Positions 7,970 to 15,939 of a DNA stretch of 39,011 bases are shown one piece after another (position 1 is the first letter of the stretch; the number at the start of each line of letters is the position of its first letter). The DNA is from an uncultured Coriobacteriaceae bacterium. Lineage in GTDB: Bacteria; Actinomycetota; Coriobacteriia; Coriobacteriales; Atopobiaceae. Location: NCBI GenBank assembly GCA_902780305.1, contig CACZFB010000050.1, positions 1 through 39,011 on the forward strand. The letters run 5' to 3'. Below the pieces are notes generated by a model that had not been told where the DNA came from, ran no database searches, and saw only the letters and a program-made list of their open reading frames with translations. A program made the position numbers and the translations under genes.

Positions 7970-8590
7970 ATGACACAGTTTGCCCCACAGATGAATCAAC
8001 CACCTACCCCGCAAGGCATACCCTTTCCCACGATGCAGCTGCCGTTCGCCGGGGGCAATGGCCAGACCCAACCGCAATTTCCCACGCCACAGTTCCCCAT
8101 GCCGCAGTTCCCCATGCCGCAATTACCCTCCTTCGCGTTCCCGCAGTTCCCAAACGCGCAGCAACAGTCCATGCCCTCCCTACCACTCCCGACACCATTC
8201 ATTCCCTTCCCACAGCCTTACGTGCTGCACGAGCAGGCGCTCAAGAATACCATTGAACTCCTACGCAACCTGCTCGCCCAGAGCGAGGCGGCACGAGGTG
8301 CAGCCAATTTCGGCGTGCCTACCAATACTGACCAGCAGAACACCCCCGGCCCCCTTCCAAACGCACCTATACCTGGTCCTGGACCCCTCCCAAACGCACC
8401 CATGCCCAGTCCTGGACTCCTCCCAAACGCACCCATGCCCGGTCCTGGATGTCAGCAGATACCAATGCCTCAGACGCTTGAGCAACAAAAGGCGAACGAG
8501 ACGGGGATGCTGCCCAGGAACGACTTCCTTGGGAACATACTTGGCAACGTCTTTGGCGCCTCAAACACCGACTACTTCTATGAGGACTAG
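7970..8590 (+). CDS. Proline-rich tandem-repeat protein, unknown function
   Basis: I choose ATG 7970 because AGGAAAGGAG ends 8 bases upstream; this gives 206 residues. Residues 1 to about 85 are low-complexity Pro/Gln/Phe/Met, including tandem PQFPMPQFPMPQLP. A short predicted helix follows (LHEQALKNTIELLRNLLAQSEAARGA). Then come three 11-residue repeats of the LPNAPMPGPG type, encoded by exact 33-bp units at 8354-8452. The C-terminal tail is NILGNVFGASNTDYFYED. There is no signal peptide, no cell-wall motif and no transmembrane segment, so it is probably a cytoplasmic, largely disordered scaffold. It ends 5 bases before the esterase-adenylase fusion and must be co-transcribed with it. I recognise no family. 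A role in organising the neighbouring enzymes is inference from context only. Confidence 0.8.
   Translation: MTQFAPQMNQPPTPQGIPFPTMQLPFAGGNGQTQPQFPTPQFPMPQFPMPQLPSFAFPQFPNAQQQSMPSLPLPTPFIPFPQPYVLHEQALKNTIELLRNLLAQSEAARGAANFGVPTNTDQQNTPGPLPNAPIPGPGPLPNAPMPSPGLLPNAPMPGPGCQQIPMPQTLEQQKANETGMLPRNDFLGNILGNVFGASNTDYFYED
8354..8452 (+). repeat. Three 33-bp in-frame tandem repeats
   Basis: Units begin at 8354, 8387 and 8420, each starting CT(T/C)CC(C/A)AACGCACC. They encode LPNAP(I/M)P(G/S)PG(P/L) within the proline-rich protein. The second and third units are more alike than either is to the first, which suggests recent expansion by slippage or unequal exchange. Confidence 0.85.
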
Positions 8591-8595
8591 CCGCC

Positions 8596-11442
8596 ATGCC
8601 ATACGAAGGTAACAGACTCGACGAAATCATCCGCCGCGAGGCGGTTCGCCTGGTGCTCGAGCGAGTCCAGGGAGCAAGCATCGAAAGGGCGATGGACGAA
8701 CTGGACGACACGCCCAGCCAAATACCGGGTGCCCTGTACGAGGTAGACGAATACCTGAATCGCCCCTACATGAACAAGGCCGAGGTGCCTCTAGCCATGG
8801 ACGTCTTCATACCCAAGGCGCACGGAAAGGAAGAGTTGCCCCTCATCGTAAACATCCATGGTGGCGGTCTGGTAATTGGCGACCGCAAGATGTCGCGTGC
8901 CTACTGCCGTGTGCTTGCCTCCCGTGGTTACATCGTCTTCAGCATTGAGTACCGTCTGGCCCCCCGCGCCAATGTGAGCGAGCAGCTCGACGACGTATGT
9001 GCCGGCATGGACGCCATCGCCACCCATCTGATCCAATTCGAGGTGGATTACGACCGACTGTTCCTCACGGCAGAAAGTGCCGGCGCCTACCTTGCCATCT
9101 ACACGGCTGCCATGAAGTACTCCAAGCGCCTCCAGAAGGCCATCGGCTACGAGCCGACACGCATGGAATTCCGCGCGCTTGGCTTCGCTTCTGGCATGTT
9201 CTACACCAACCTCAATGACCCCATGGGATTCCTTCTTTCCGATCAGCTCTATGGCAGCAAGCGGGCTAGCCCGGAATTCCGCGAGCTCATGAACCCTGAG
9301 CACCACGAGATTGTTCGGAACCTGCCGCCCACGTTCATGGTCACGAGCCGCGGCGACTTCCTTAACAACTACACGCTCATGTACCACAAGTCCTTGAAGG
9401 ACGCAGGCAAGGCCACGAAGCTGGTCTACTACGGTGAGGCCGATCTTGGCCATGCGTTTATGTGCATCGATCCGACCCATCCCAAAAGCCTCGATGCCAT
9501 CGACCGTATGCTTGCGTGGTTCGAGGAGCAGGCCACCGCACGAATCAACCGCATCACGGTGTCGGATGAGCAGGCAAAACGACTCGCCCGCATTGAAGAA
9601 CGCATGGAAAGCCACCAGATCATCGAGCAGAAGAGCTGGCAGTTTATCCACGAACTGAACGCCGTTACGGACGATCGGCTCGACTCGGTGGCCTTGCGCG
9701 ACAACCGAAGAACCTACACGTACCGGCAGATGTTTCGCAAGTGGGAGCGCTATGCCGAGGTCTTCTCGGCGCTCGGCATCGGGGAGGCGGCGCACTCGCG
9801 CGTAGGAGTTCTGGGCACCACGGCCTTAGAGCCCTCCTTCGCCTTCTACGCCCTCAACATGGTAGGGGCGTCGGTAAGCATGCTGTCGATGTTCGAACTC
9901 CTCGACATCGACGGCTGCCTGGAGTCCATCAAGCAGGAGGGCATAACCGACCTCATCGTATCGGACCTCCTCGCTCAGCCAGATTTCGTGTCACGCGTCC
10001 TGGCCACACGCGAGCGCATTGGCCTGCGCAACGTCATCGTCATAAAGAGCCCCTATGGTGGCCGTTTGGGCAACGACGCAGTCGAGGCCATGAGCGTGCA
10101 AAACTATCTCATGCTCAAGCGTACGCCAGGGATACTCTGCATGGACGACCTCATGCGAAAGTATTCGGCAACGCCAATCGCCTATGCCGCGGCGCAGAAC
10201 GACGATGCTGCCGTCATCGTGCATACCTCCGGAACAACCAATGGCGTCCATAAGCCCATTCCACTCTCCGACATCGGTCTCAACGAGGCCGCGTATCGCG
10301 TTATGCGGTCCGACCTCGGCGCCGGGGTAAAAGCGGCAGACATCTGTCTTCTCCATATAGAACTCGCCGGCGCCTACGCCATGGTCGACATGCTTCATCT
10401 ACCGCTTGCGCTTGGCGCGCAGGTGGCGACTTTGCCCTTCTCGCTGATGAACCCAAACATGTCCAAGGCATTCGCGCACTATGGAATAAGCTACGCACTT
10501 ATGTCACCCATGATGCTGGACATGTTCTCCAAAGAACCGGTAAGACCCGATCTCTCGAGCATAAAAATGCCCATCCTCGGCGGCCAGTACCTGTCGGCCA
10601 ACGAACGGCGGCGCCTCAACGAGTTCCTGCATGAGTGCGGCAGCGAGGCCCGCGTCATCAACGGCTACGGTCTCTCAGAGGTGGGAGGCGCAATCATCAT
10701 CTCGCCAGCGGACCGCGAGGACGACACCATTGGCTATCCCCTGCCCGGTGTCGAGGTGCGTCTGCTCGACGAGGACGACGGAACCTACCACGAGCTCGGC
10801 GAGGGACCACGGCGCGGCGTGCTGTGCGTAAGCTCTCCCTCGGTTAGCTCCGGCTGTGTGGGTGATGTCGAGTTCTTTTCGGTTGAGGAGATTGACGGCA
10901 AGCGCTGGCTCAACACCTTTGACCTCGTGGACCTCAACGAGGACGGCAGTTTTACCTACGTAGGTCGCATGAACAAGTTCTTTGTGAACAACGACGGCGT
11001 ACGCTTCGATGCCGGCCTTGTGGAGACAGCCATCTCGAAGCATCCTGGCATCGTGGCGGCGGGACTCGCCGCCGAGTACGAAAAGTTCATTCACGACACC
11101 ATTCCCGTCTTGTACGTGACCTGTACCACCCAAGGGCCTGCGGCCCTGCAGACGTTGCGCCAGGCTTTGGTCGACGTGTTCGTGCGTGACGGCAACATCT
11201 CTCAAACGAACCTGCCCGGCCAATGCGCTATCTGTGCCGACATCCCGCGTACACCTACCGGCAAGGTGGATGTGCACCAGATTATGACCGGATCCGTAAG
11301 AGGTGACCGGTACCGAGTGCAGCCCGTATATGTTGGCGACAAGCTCACCGACATTCGCCTCGTTCCAGCATATGACGGCCCTGGCACCTGGGCGGGGCTT
11401 CCCGTGGAGCTCGATCCAACCCAGCGTTTTAGGGCACGTTAA
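8596..11442 (+). CDS. Esterase / acyl-adenylate-forming enzyme fusion
   Basis: The 948-residue protein joins two enzymes. Residues 1 to about 315 form an alpha/beta hydrolase with HGGG at 88-91, the elbow AESAG with Ser161, Asp254 (SRGDFLNNY) and His286 (LGHAF). Residues about 325-900 form an ANL-superfamily adenylation domain. Its motifs are the P-loop HTSGTTNG (543-550), NGYGLSE (689-695), the ribose-binding Asp776 in FDLVDLNEDG, GRMNKF around 790-795 and the catalytic Lys890 in PRTPTGKVDV. All key residues of both halves are present. No acyl-carrier domain is attached. A plausible reading is that the first domain frees a carboxylate from an ester and the second activates it with ATP, as an acyl-AMP or acyl-CoA. 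The acceptor and substrate are unknown. The first domain is related to the stand-alone esterase upstream. A GAGG about 10 bases before the ATG is a weak ribosome site, so coupling to the proline-rich gene 5 bases upstream is likely. Confidence 0.9.
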   Translation: MPYEGNRLDEIIRREAVRLVLERVQGASIERAMDELDDTPSQIPGALYEVDEYLNRPYMNKAEVPLAMDVFIPKAHGKEELPLIVNIHGGGLVIGDRKMSRAYCRVLASRGYIVFSIEYRLAPRANVSEQLDDVCAGMDAIATHLIQFEVDYDRLFLTAESAGAYLAIYTAAMKYSKRLQKAIGYEPTRMEFRALGFASGMFYTNLNDPMGFLLSDQLYGSKRASPEFRELMNPEHHEIVRNLPPTFMVTSRGDFLNNYTLMYHKSLKDAGKATKLVYYGEADLGHAFMCIDPTHPKSLDAIDRMLAWFEEQATARINRITVSDEQAKRLARIEERMESHQIIEQKSWQFIHELNAVTDDRLDSVALRDNRRTYTYRQMFRKWERYAEVFSALGIGEAAHSRVGVLGTTALEPSFAFYALNMVGASVSMLSMFELLDIDGCLESIKQEGITDLIVSDLLAQPDFVSRVLATRERIGLRNVIVIKSPYGGRLGNDAVEAMSVQNYLMLKRTPGILCMDDLMRKYSATPIAYAAAQNDDAAVIVHTSGTTNGVHKPIPLSDIGLNEAAYRVMRSDLGAGVKAADICLLHIELAGAYAMVDMLHLPLALGAQVATLPFSLMNPNMSKAFAHYGISYALMSPMMLDMFSKEPVRPDLSSIKMPILGGQYLSANERRRLNEFLHECGSEARVINGYGLSEVGGAIIISPADREDDTIGYPLPGVEVRLLDEDDGTYHELGEGPRRGVLCVSSPSVSSGCVGDVEFFSVEEIDGKRWLNTFDLVDLNEDGSFTYVGRMNKFFVNNDGVRFDAGLVETAISKHPGIVAAGLAAEYEKFIHDTIPVLYVTCTTQGPAALQTLRQALVDVFVRDGNISQTNLPGQCAICADIPRTPTGKVDVHQIMTGSVRGDRYRVQPVYVGDKLTDIRLVPAYDGPGTWAGLPVELDPTQRFRAR

Positions 11443-11787
11443 TACGCTTGGCCAGTTTCCTGGTGCCAGTCAACGGAGACCATCCCCATTGACTGGCACC
11501 ATGGCAGGCATCGTAGCGGCAAATGACGGCATCGTTGAACCCCCGACCCAAACGATGTAATTTGCCGCATTTGTTCTGCGTCCCCTTTATGAGATAGTCT
11601 TCATCTGCTTGAGATGTGTACGCATTTCCGCCTTTAGGGTGTTATATGATATCTGATGACTTTCCGTAACTCATGTGACACGATCGAATTCAATGTCCAA
11701 TGATTCTCGTTTCACGTCTTGGCCAGCAGCTACGCCGAGAAAGACGAGGACATCGACCAAAGCGTGCCCGTACAAAGGAGGCTCCGC
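11443..11787. other. Intergenic region with a palindrome and probable promoter
   Basis: TGGTGCCAGTCAA (11461-11473) pairs perfectly with TTGACTGGCACCA (11489-11501). This hairpin follows the fusion gene by 18 bases and belongs to the dispersed palindrome family. The remaining stretch to 11787 is AT-richer (for example GTTATATGATATCTGATGAC at 11640-11659) and probably holds the promoter of the next gene. I see no gene in it. Confidence 0.55.
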
Positions 11788-12486
11788 ATGCGAGTCGTCG
11801 CAATTTACGGCCAGAGCCACAAAGGCTCGACCTACCACATTGCACACGAGTTGGCCAACAAGCTGGGAGGCAACCTGACCGAGTTTTTCCTACCCAAGGA
11901 CTTTGGAGAGTTCTGCGTCGGGTGCAATACCTGCTTCAACGATTCCGAGAAGTTGTGTCCACACTACCAACGCCTCGCACCGCTTACCAAGGCCATGGAC
12001 GAGGCCGACGTCATCATCCTTGCCAGCCCCGTCTACGTGTATCACGCGTCCGGAGCGATGAAGGCGTTTCTCGACCATTACGGCTATCGATGGATGGTGC
12101 ACAGCCCCGACGAATCGATGTTCCGGAAACAAGCCGTGTGCATCTGCACAGCGGCTGGGGCAGGCATGCGGTCCGCACTCAAGGACATGGCAGACAGCCT
12201 GTTCTTCTGGGGCGTTGCACGAGTGTACAAGTACGGCATCGGCATCGCGGCCACAGACTGGCAGGGCGTGAGCGAAAAGAAGAGGACGGCCATCGACCGA
12301 AAGACCACCGCGCTTGCCGCAAAAATCTCGCGCGGAAACGGGACGGTTCAGCCACGCCTTAAGACCAAAGTCGTCTTCTTTGCCATGCATCTGCTCCAGC
12401 GAAACGGGTTCAACCCGCGCGACGTCGAGCACTGGAAGCAACGTGGCTGGACCGAGAACGTCAGGCCGTGGAAGCATCGCCCATAG
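11788..12486 (+). CDS. NAD(P)H-dependent FMN reductase / iron-sulfur flavoprotein-like protein
   Basis: ATG 11788 follows AAAGGAG by 7 bases, giving 232 residues. The first strand and FMN-phosphate loop VVAIYGQSHKGSTYHIA (3-19) and the ILASPVYVYHASGAMKAFLD segment are typical of the flavodoxin-like NADPH-dependent FMN reductase family. A cysteine cluster FCVGCNTCFNDSEKLC sits in the usual place for iron-sulfur flavoproteins, where it may hold a 4Fe-4S cluster, although some relatives with this motif lack the cluster. The C-terminal extension (NGFNPRDVEHWKQRGW) is a helical tail that I cannot assign. The protein is probably cytoplasmic. It lies behind its own promoter region, after the esterase-adenylase cluster, and may or may not serve it. 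Confidence 0.85.
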   Translation: MRVVAIYGQSHKGSTYHIAHELANKLGGNLTEFFLPKDFGEFCVGCNTCFNDSEKLCPHYQRLAPLTKAMDEADVIILASPVYVYHASGAMKAFLDHYGYRWMVHSPDESMFRKQAVCICTAAGAGMRSALKDMADSLFFWGVARVYKYGIGIAATDWQGVSEKKRTAIDRKTTALAAKISRGNGTVQPRLKTKVVFFAMHLLQRNGFNPRDVEHWKQRGWTENVRPWKHRP

Positions 12487-12515
12487 ACACGTTGAACCCG
12501 GGCTTCGCATGTGTC

Positions 12516-12550
12516 GACCTATCAAAGGTGGTATCCCCCATTGATAGGTC
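12516..12550. repeat. Palindrome GACCTATCAA..TTGATAGGTC, box-and-palindrome family
   Basis: Perfect 10-bp arms (12516-12525 and 12541-12550) surround AGGTGGTATCCCCCA. The adjacent bases 12556-12590, read on the minus strand, match 32518-32552 with only about three differences (shared core GTCACGTAAATCGATG). The element is therefore composite and occurs at least twice in the window. Confidence 0.75.
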
Positions 12551-12610
12551 ACCGCCGGACATCGATTTACGTGACTTGTGGCCTGCCCGTAAGTAACCAG
12601 CGAGCTGCTC

Positions 12611-12804
12611 ACGGATGAGCCACCGCAAATGCGCAGGGTTTTTTCGTTCTTGGGTGGTTTTTCGGTCTCTGGAAATACGGGGCTCCAAATGCGGTGCCAT
12701 CTACCTGCGACTTTGTGAGGCCGTTTGTCGCCCCTAGAGAAAAATCACACGCAATAACAACCCAAATTCGAAAAAAACCTGCGCATTCGCGAGGGAAAAT
12801 CCGT
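12611..12804. repeat. 194-bp MITE-like element with long imperfect terminal inverted repeats
   Basis: Bases 12611-12646 and 12769-12804 are imperfect reverse complements over 36 positions (29 matches by eye). The strongest block is GCAAATGCGCAGGGTTTTTT against AAAAAAACCTGCGCATTCGC. Complementarity continues inward around TTGGGT/ACCCAA. No transposase reading frame is inside. It could be a non-autonomous transposable element or a long structured RNA downstream of the flavin reductase gene. It does not overlap the phosphatidyltransferase gene. Confidence 0.55.
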
Positions 12805-12894
12805 AAATGGAGCGACCGCGCTCTTCGAGGAGGGTATCCCTTGCCCATGGCAGCCCAGCCTCCCTCGCGACGGCAGTGAAATTCATGGAGCGAT

Positions 12895-13413
12895 CTACAC
12901 GGGTGATTCGGTCGTTCCCGTCCTGATGATATGACCCTCCTGGACTGCGGCGAACGTCGCAACAGCGCACGCGATGATTGCGGGTACCGTGAGGCCAACA
13001 AACCGCATGGCAAAGGGAACAAGGAAGACTACGAGCCCCGCAACCTTGTTTGCGGTGGTGTGGAGCATGAATAGACGCTCCTCGACAACGAAGCCGCTGA
13101 TTGCGGTCGCCACCCTCACAAGGGCTATCAGCGCCACCCATACCCACAACCACACCGGTACGACGATGGCGGGAAGCATCTTCACGAAGCAAACAATGAC
13201 CAGAACAAGGTCCGCGATGCTGTCGAGCTTCGCGCCGAGTTCGCTTGCCGTCCCCGTCCTTCTTGCCACGAAGCCATCGAGCATGTCCGTAACACCGGCG
13301 AGCGCGTAGATCGCAAAGAACGCCGGCGAGAACGCGGACGGTATCAGCAATGCGATGCTGAGCGCGATTCTGCTTATCGTGAGCGCGTTTGCCAAGCTCT
13401 TCTCACCATCCAA
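12895..13413 (-). CDS. CDP-alcohol phosphatidyltransferase family protein
   Basis: The 172-residue membrane protein carries the complete family signature D-x2-DG-x2-AR-x8-G-x3-D-x3-D at residues 43-68 (TDMLDGFVARR..ELGAKLDSIADL). This signature binds the divalent metals and the CDP group. About five hydrophobic helices follow or surround it. Enzymes of this family transfer a phosphatidyl or similar group from a CDP-linked donor to an alcohol such as glycerol phosphate or inositol, at the cytoplasmic membrane face. The acceptor cannot be decided from the sequence. ATG 13413 is chosen by the family N terminus (NALTISRI); AAGAGGCGGG lies upstream but at a loose spacing of 12 bases. It is somewhat shorter than many PgsA proteins. 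Confidence 0.88.
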   Translation of the reverse strand: MDGEKSLANALTISRIALSIALLIPSAFSPAFFAIYALAGVTDMLDGFVARRTGTASELGAKLDSIADLVLVIVCFVKMLPAIVVPVWLWVWVALIALVRVATAISGFVVEERLFMLHTTANKVAGLVVFLVPFAMRFVGLTVPAIIACAVATFAAVQEGHIIRTGTTESPV

Positions 13414-13480
13414 AATCTTCGCCCGCCTCTTCTCGGCATTCTTCGGTCCCGTTGGTACGTTATTTGGTACAAACCATACA

Positions 13481-13637
13481 CTACAACGAGCACTGCAAGA
13501 AACTGGCGGTGCTCACGAAGCCGACGGACCGGTAGAGGGGCACGCCTGCGTCCGAGGCCGTGATCTGCGCCACGCCACAACCCTGGGCTTTGGCCTCATC
13601 CAAGACGCGGAGGAGCAGGTCACGCGCGGTCCAACCG
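13481..13637 (-). pseudogene. C-terminal remnant of a second GNAT acetyltransferase
   Basis: In the frame running through 13637-13481 the minus strand reads ARDLLLRVLDEAKAQGC, then ASDAGVPLYRSVGFVSTASF, and stops at 13481. This is the acetyl-CoA-binding and final part of a GNAT enzyme (..LYRxxGF..). Its N-terminal two thirds are absent. The remnant starts exactly where the neighbouring intact GNAT gene ends, in a different frame, so a deletion has fused two acetyltransferase genes tail to tail-end. No ribosome site or start of its own is visible. Confidence 0.7.
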
Positions 13638-14114
13638 GCAGACCATCAGCCACTCGGTATCGTCGCAACCGTCACCGATGATGCGGAAGCCCATGCGCTC
13701 GTAGAGCCGCAGTGCCGGGTTTTCCTTCTGCACCGAGAGCGAGGCTCGAGTATAGCCGGCCTCGCGCAGCTCATCGAGCAAGGCGCTCATCATGGCGCCT
13801 CCCATGCCCTTACCGCGATGTGACTTGTAGAGCGAGATGGAGAACGAGGGCGTCTCATCGTCGATGTGGCCGTATTCGTCCGCGATGCGCACCCAGCAGG
13901 CACCCACGACCTTACCGCCCACCTCGGCCACCACGGCGCGATCGTCCGGAAGCGCACCGAACCCCTCGAAGGCATGCCTACACTTTGGGTCGTCGTAGAC
14001 GATAGAGCGCGGAATCTCGCCCTCGAAATCCTCCGGCACGTATATCGCCTCGTAGAGGAAGTCTTCGAGCAGCGGCCACTCGTCCCGCCTCATCCTCCTG
14101 ATCGTGTAGTCCAT
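13620..14114 (-). CDS. GNAT family N-acetyltransferase
   Basis: Start at ATG 14114 (GAGG 7 bases upstream) gives 164 residues. The GNAT fold is shown by a central strand with VAEVGGKVVGACWVRI and the acetyl-CoA pyrophosphate loop HRGKGMGGAMM (motif A, R/Q-x-x-G-x-G/A). Strand SLSVQKENPALRLYERMGF (motif B) is also present. Such enzymes acetylate amines on small molecules or protein N termini, in the cytoplasm; the substrate is not readable. The stop codon is followed directly, in another frame, by the remnant of a second GNAT gene, so the last few residues (RLDRA) may derive from the fusion point. It stands alone between guaA and the phosphatidyltransferase gene. Confidence 0.88.
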   Translation of the reverse strand: MDYTIRRMRRDEWPLLEDFLYEAIYVPEDFEGEIPRSIVYDDPKCRHAFEGFGALPDDRAVVAEVGGKVVGACWVRIADEYGHIDDETPSFSISLYKSHRGKGMGGAMMSALLDELREAGYTRASLSVQKENPALRLYERMGFRIIGDGCDDTEWLMVCRLDRA

Positions 14115-14214
14115 GACGCACCTCATCGGTTTAGATCTCTCGAACACGCCACTTCTGACCTGCTGGTTCGTTGCGTTCTAGGGTAGCGTGCGCAAGAATG
14201 TTTTGCCCTTCGTT

Positions 14215-15798
14215 TTACTCCCACTCAATCGTCGCGGGAGGCTTGGGCGTCACGTCGTAGGCAACGCGGTTCACGCCGGGGACCTCGCCGACGATGCGGC
14301 TGGAGATGCGACCGATCACCTCGTATGGAAGCTTCGCCCAATCCGCGGTCATCGCGTCGGAGCTCTCCACGGCGCGAACGACGACGCAGCGGCCATACGT
14401 GCGCTCATCACCCATCACGCCCACACTGCGCATGTCTGGCAGCACCGCGAAGTATTGCCAGCACGTATGCTCGGAATTACGCTCGCCCGTTTGCCGGAAG
14501 AGCCGTTCGTTGTAGGCGTCAAGCTCCTCGCGCACCACCTGGTCGGCCGCACGAAGCAGGTCGAGCTTCTGGGGCGTCACCTCGCCGATGATGCGAATGG
14601 CCAGGCCCGGCCCCGGGAAGGGCTGGCGATACACCATGGCTTCGGGAAGGCCGAGGGCCACGCCTAGCTCGCGAACCTCGTCCTTGAAGAAGTGGTCGAG
14701 CGGCTCGATGAGGTCAAAGCGCACGCCTTCGGGGAACGGTATGAGGTTGTGGTGGCTCTTAATGGTACTCGCCTTACCGCCCGTCTTGCGCGCGCCGGAC
14801 TCGATGACGTCTGGGTAGATGGTGCCCTGCGCAAGAAACTCCACTCCGTCCAGCTTCTGCGCCTCCTCGAAGAACACCTTCCAGAACTCGCTGCCGATGC
14901 GTCGCCGCTTCTCCTCGGGATCGGTCACGCCCGCAAGCAGGCGCGCGTAGCGCCCCTCGGCATGAACGTGCACAAGCGGCACGTTGAACTGGCGTCGGAA
15001 CACCTCCTCCACCATCTCGGGCTCGCCGGCACGCAACATGCCATGGTTTACGAACACGCAGGTGAGCTGGTCGCCCACGGCGCGATGCACCAACGCGGCC
15101 ACCACGCTCGAGTCCACGCCTCCAGATAGCGCAAGAATAACCTTCTTGTCGCCCACCTTCGCGCGAATCTCTGCCACCTTCTGGTCGATGATGGAGTCCA
15201 TGGTCCAAGTGGGCTCGAGGCGGCACACGCCAAAGAGGAAGTTCTCGAGCATGTGCATGCCGTAGCGCGAGTGGCGCACCTCGGGGTGGAACTGCGTGGA
15301 GTAGATGCGACGTTCGTCACACTCCATCGCGGCAACAGCGCAAATCGGCGTCTGCGCCGTCACCACGAAGCCGTCTGGCACCTGCTGCACGGCGTCACGA
15401 TGGCTCATCCACACCGTCTGCTCCCCCGGCGTACCGTGGAGCAAGCGGGAATGACCCATGCGCTCGAGTTCGGCTGGACCATACTCCCCCACCTCGGTAT
15501 GGCCTACGGTACCGCCCAGCGCCGAGGCAATAAGCTGATGGCCATAGCAAAAGCCCAGCACGGGAACACCCAGCCCTAGCACATCAGGATCGACCTTGGG
15601 AGCGTCCTCGGCATAGACGCTGGCCGGCCCGCCAGAGAGGATGATTGCCGAAGGCCTGAGCTCTGCGAGCTCGTTGGCAGAGATGTCTCCAGGAACGAGT
15701 TCAGAGTAGACGCGCAGCTCTCGCACGCGACGCGCGATGAGCTGCCCGTACTGGGCGCCAAAGTCGAGAACGGCAACGAACTGGCTGTGACTGGACAT
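14215..15798 (-). CDS. guaA: GMP synthase (glutamine-hydrolysing)
   Basis: Start at ATG 15798, with GGGGAGGA just upstream, gives 527 residues, normal for the family. The enzyme converts XMP to GMP with ATP and glutamine. The N-terminal class I glutamine amidotransferase domain has the nucleophile Cys84 in GFCYGHQ, and the later FHPEVRHS carries the triad histidine. The ATP pyrophosphatase domain has the loop SGGVDSS at 225-231. The C-terminal dimerisation domain (FPGPGLAIRIIGEVTPQKLD) ends in the conserved ..PPATIEWE. A 5' in-frame extension of 34 codons is not used. Copies of this 3' tail recur at 33219-33234 and, less exactly, 35363-35377. The 3' end of guaA is a known integration target of genomic islands. 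A possible promoter is TTGACT (15855-15860) and TATCAT (15830-15835) with a 19-base spacer on the minus strand. Confidence 0.97.
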   Translation of the reverse strand: MSSHSQFVAVLDFGAQYGQLIARRVRELRVYSELVPGDISANELAELRPSAIILSGGPASVYAEDAPKVDPDVLGLGVPVLGFCYGHQLIASALGGTVGHTEVGEYGPAELERMGHSRLLHGTPGEQTVWMSHRDAVQQVPDGFVVTAQTPICAVAAMECDERRIYSTQFHPEVRHSRYGMHMLENFLFGVCRLEPTWTMDSIIDQKVAEIRAKVGDKKVILALSGGVDSSVVAALVHRAVGDQLTCVFVNHGMLRAGEPEMVEEVFRRQFNVPLVHVHAEGRYARLLAGVTDPEEKRRRIGSEFWKVFFEEAQKLDGVEFLAQGTIYPDVIESGARKTGGKASTIKSHHNLIPFPEGVRFDLIEPLDHFFKDEVRELGVALGLPEAMVYRQPFPGPGLAIRIIGEVTPQKLDLLRAADQVVREELDAYNERLFRQTGERNSEHTCWQYFAVLPDMRSVGVMGDERTYGRCVVVRAVESSDAMTADWAKLPYEVIGRISSRIVGEVPGVNRVAYDVTPKPPATIEWE

Positions 15799-15869
15799 GG
15801 GTCCTCCCCTTTTCGTTTGACCTATGCATATGATACGCCCATCGGGTCTCCTACAGTCAATCAAATGAA

Positions 15870-15912
15870 CAACCCCCACTGATTGCCGAAAACGGTACAT
15901 CAGTGGGGGTTG
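15870..15912. terminator. Strong hairpin between the VOC gene and guaA
   Basis: CAACCCCCACTGAT (15870-15883) and ATCAGTGGGGGTTG (15899-15912) form a perfect 14-bp stem. It lies 27 bases after the VOC gene stop on the minus strand and ahead of the guaA promoter region, so it can terminate the former. Its C-run/G-run core resembles the dispersed palindromes elsewhere in the window. Confidence 0.65.
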
Positions 15913-15939
15913 TCCCTTTGATGGACAAACTGCTTATCG

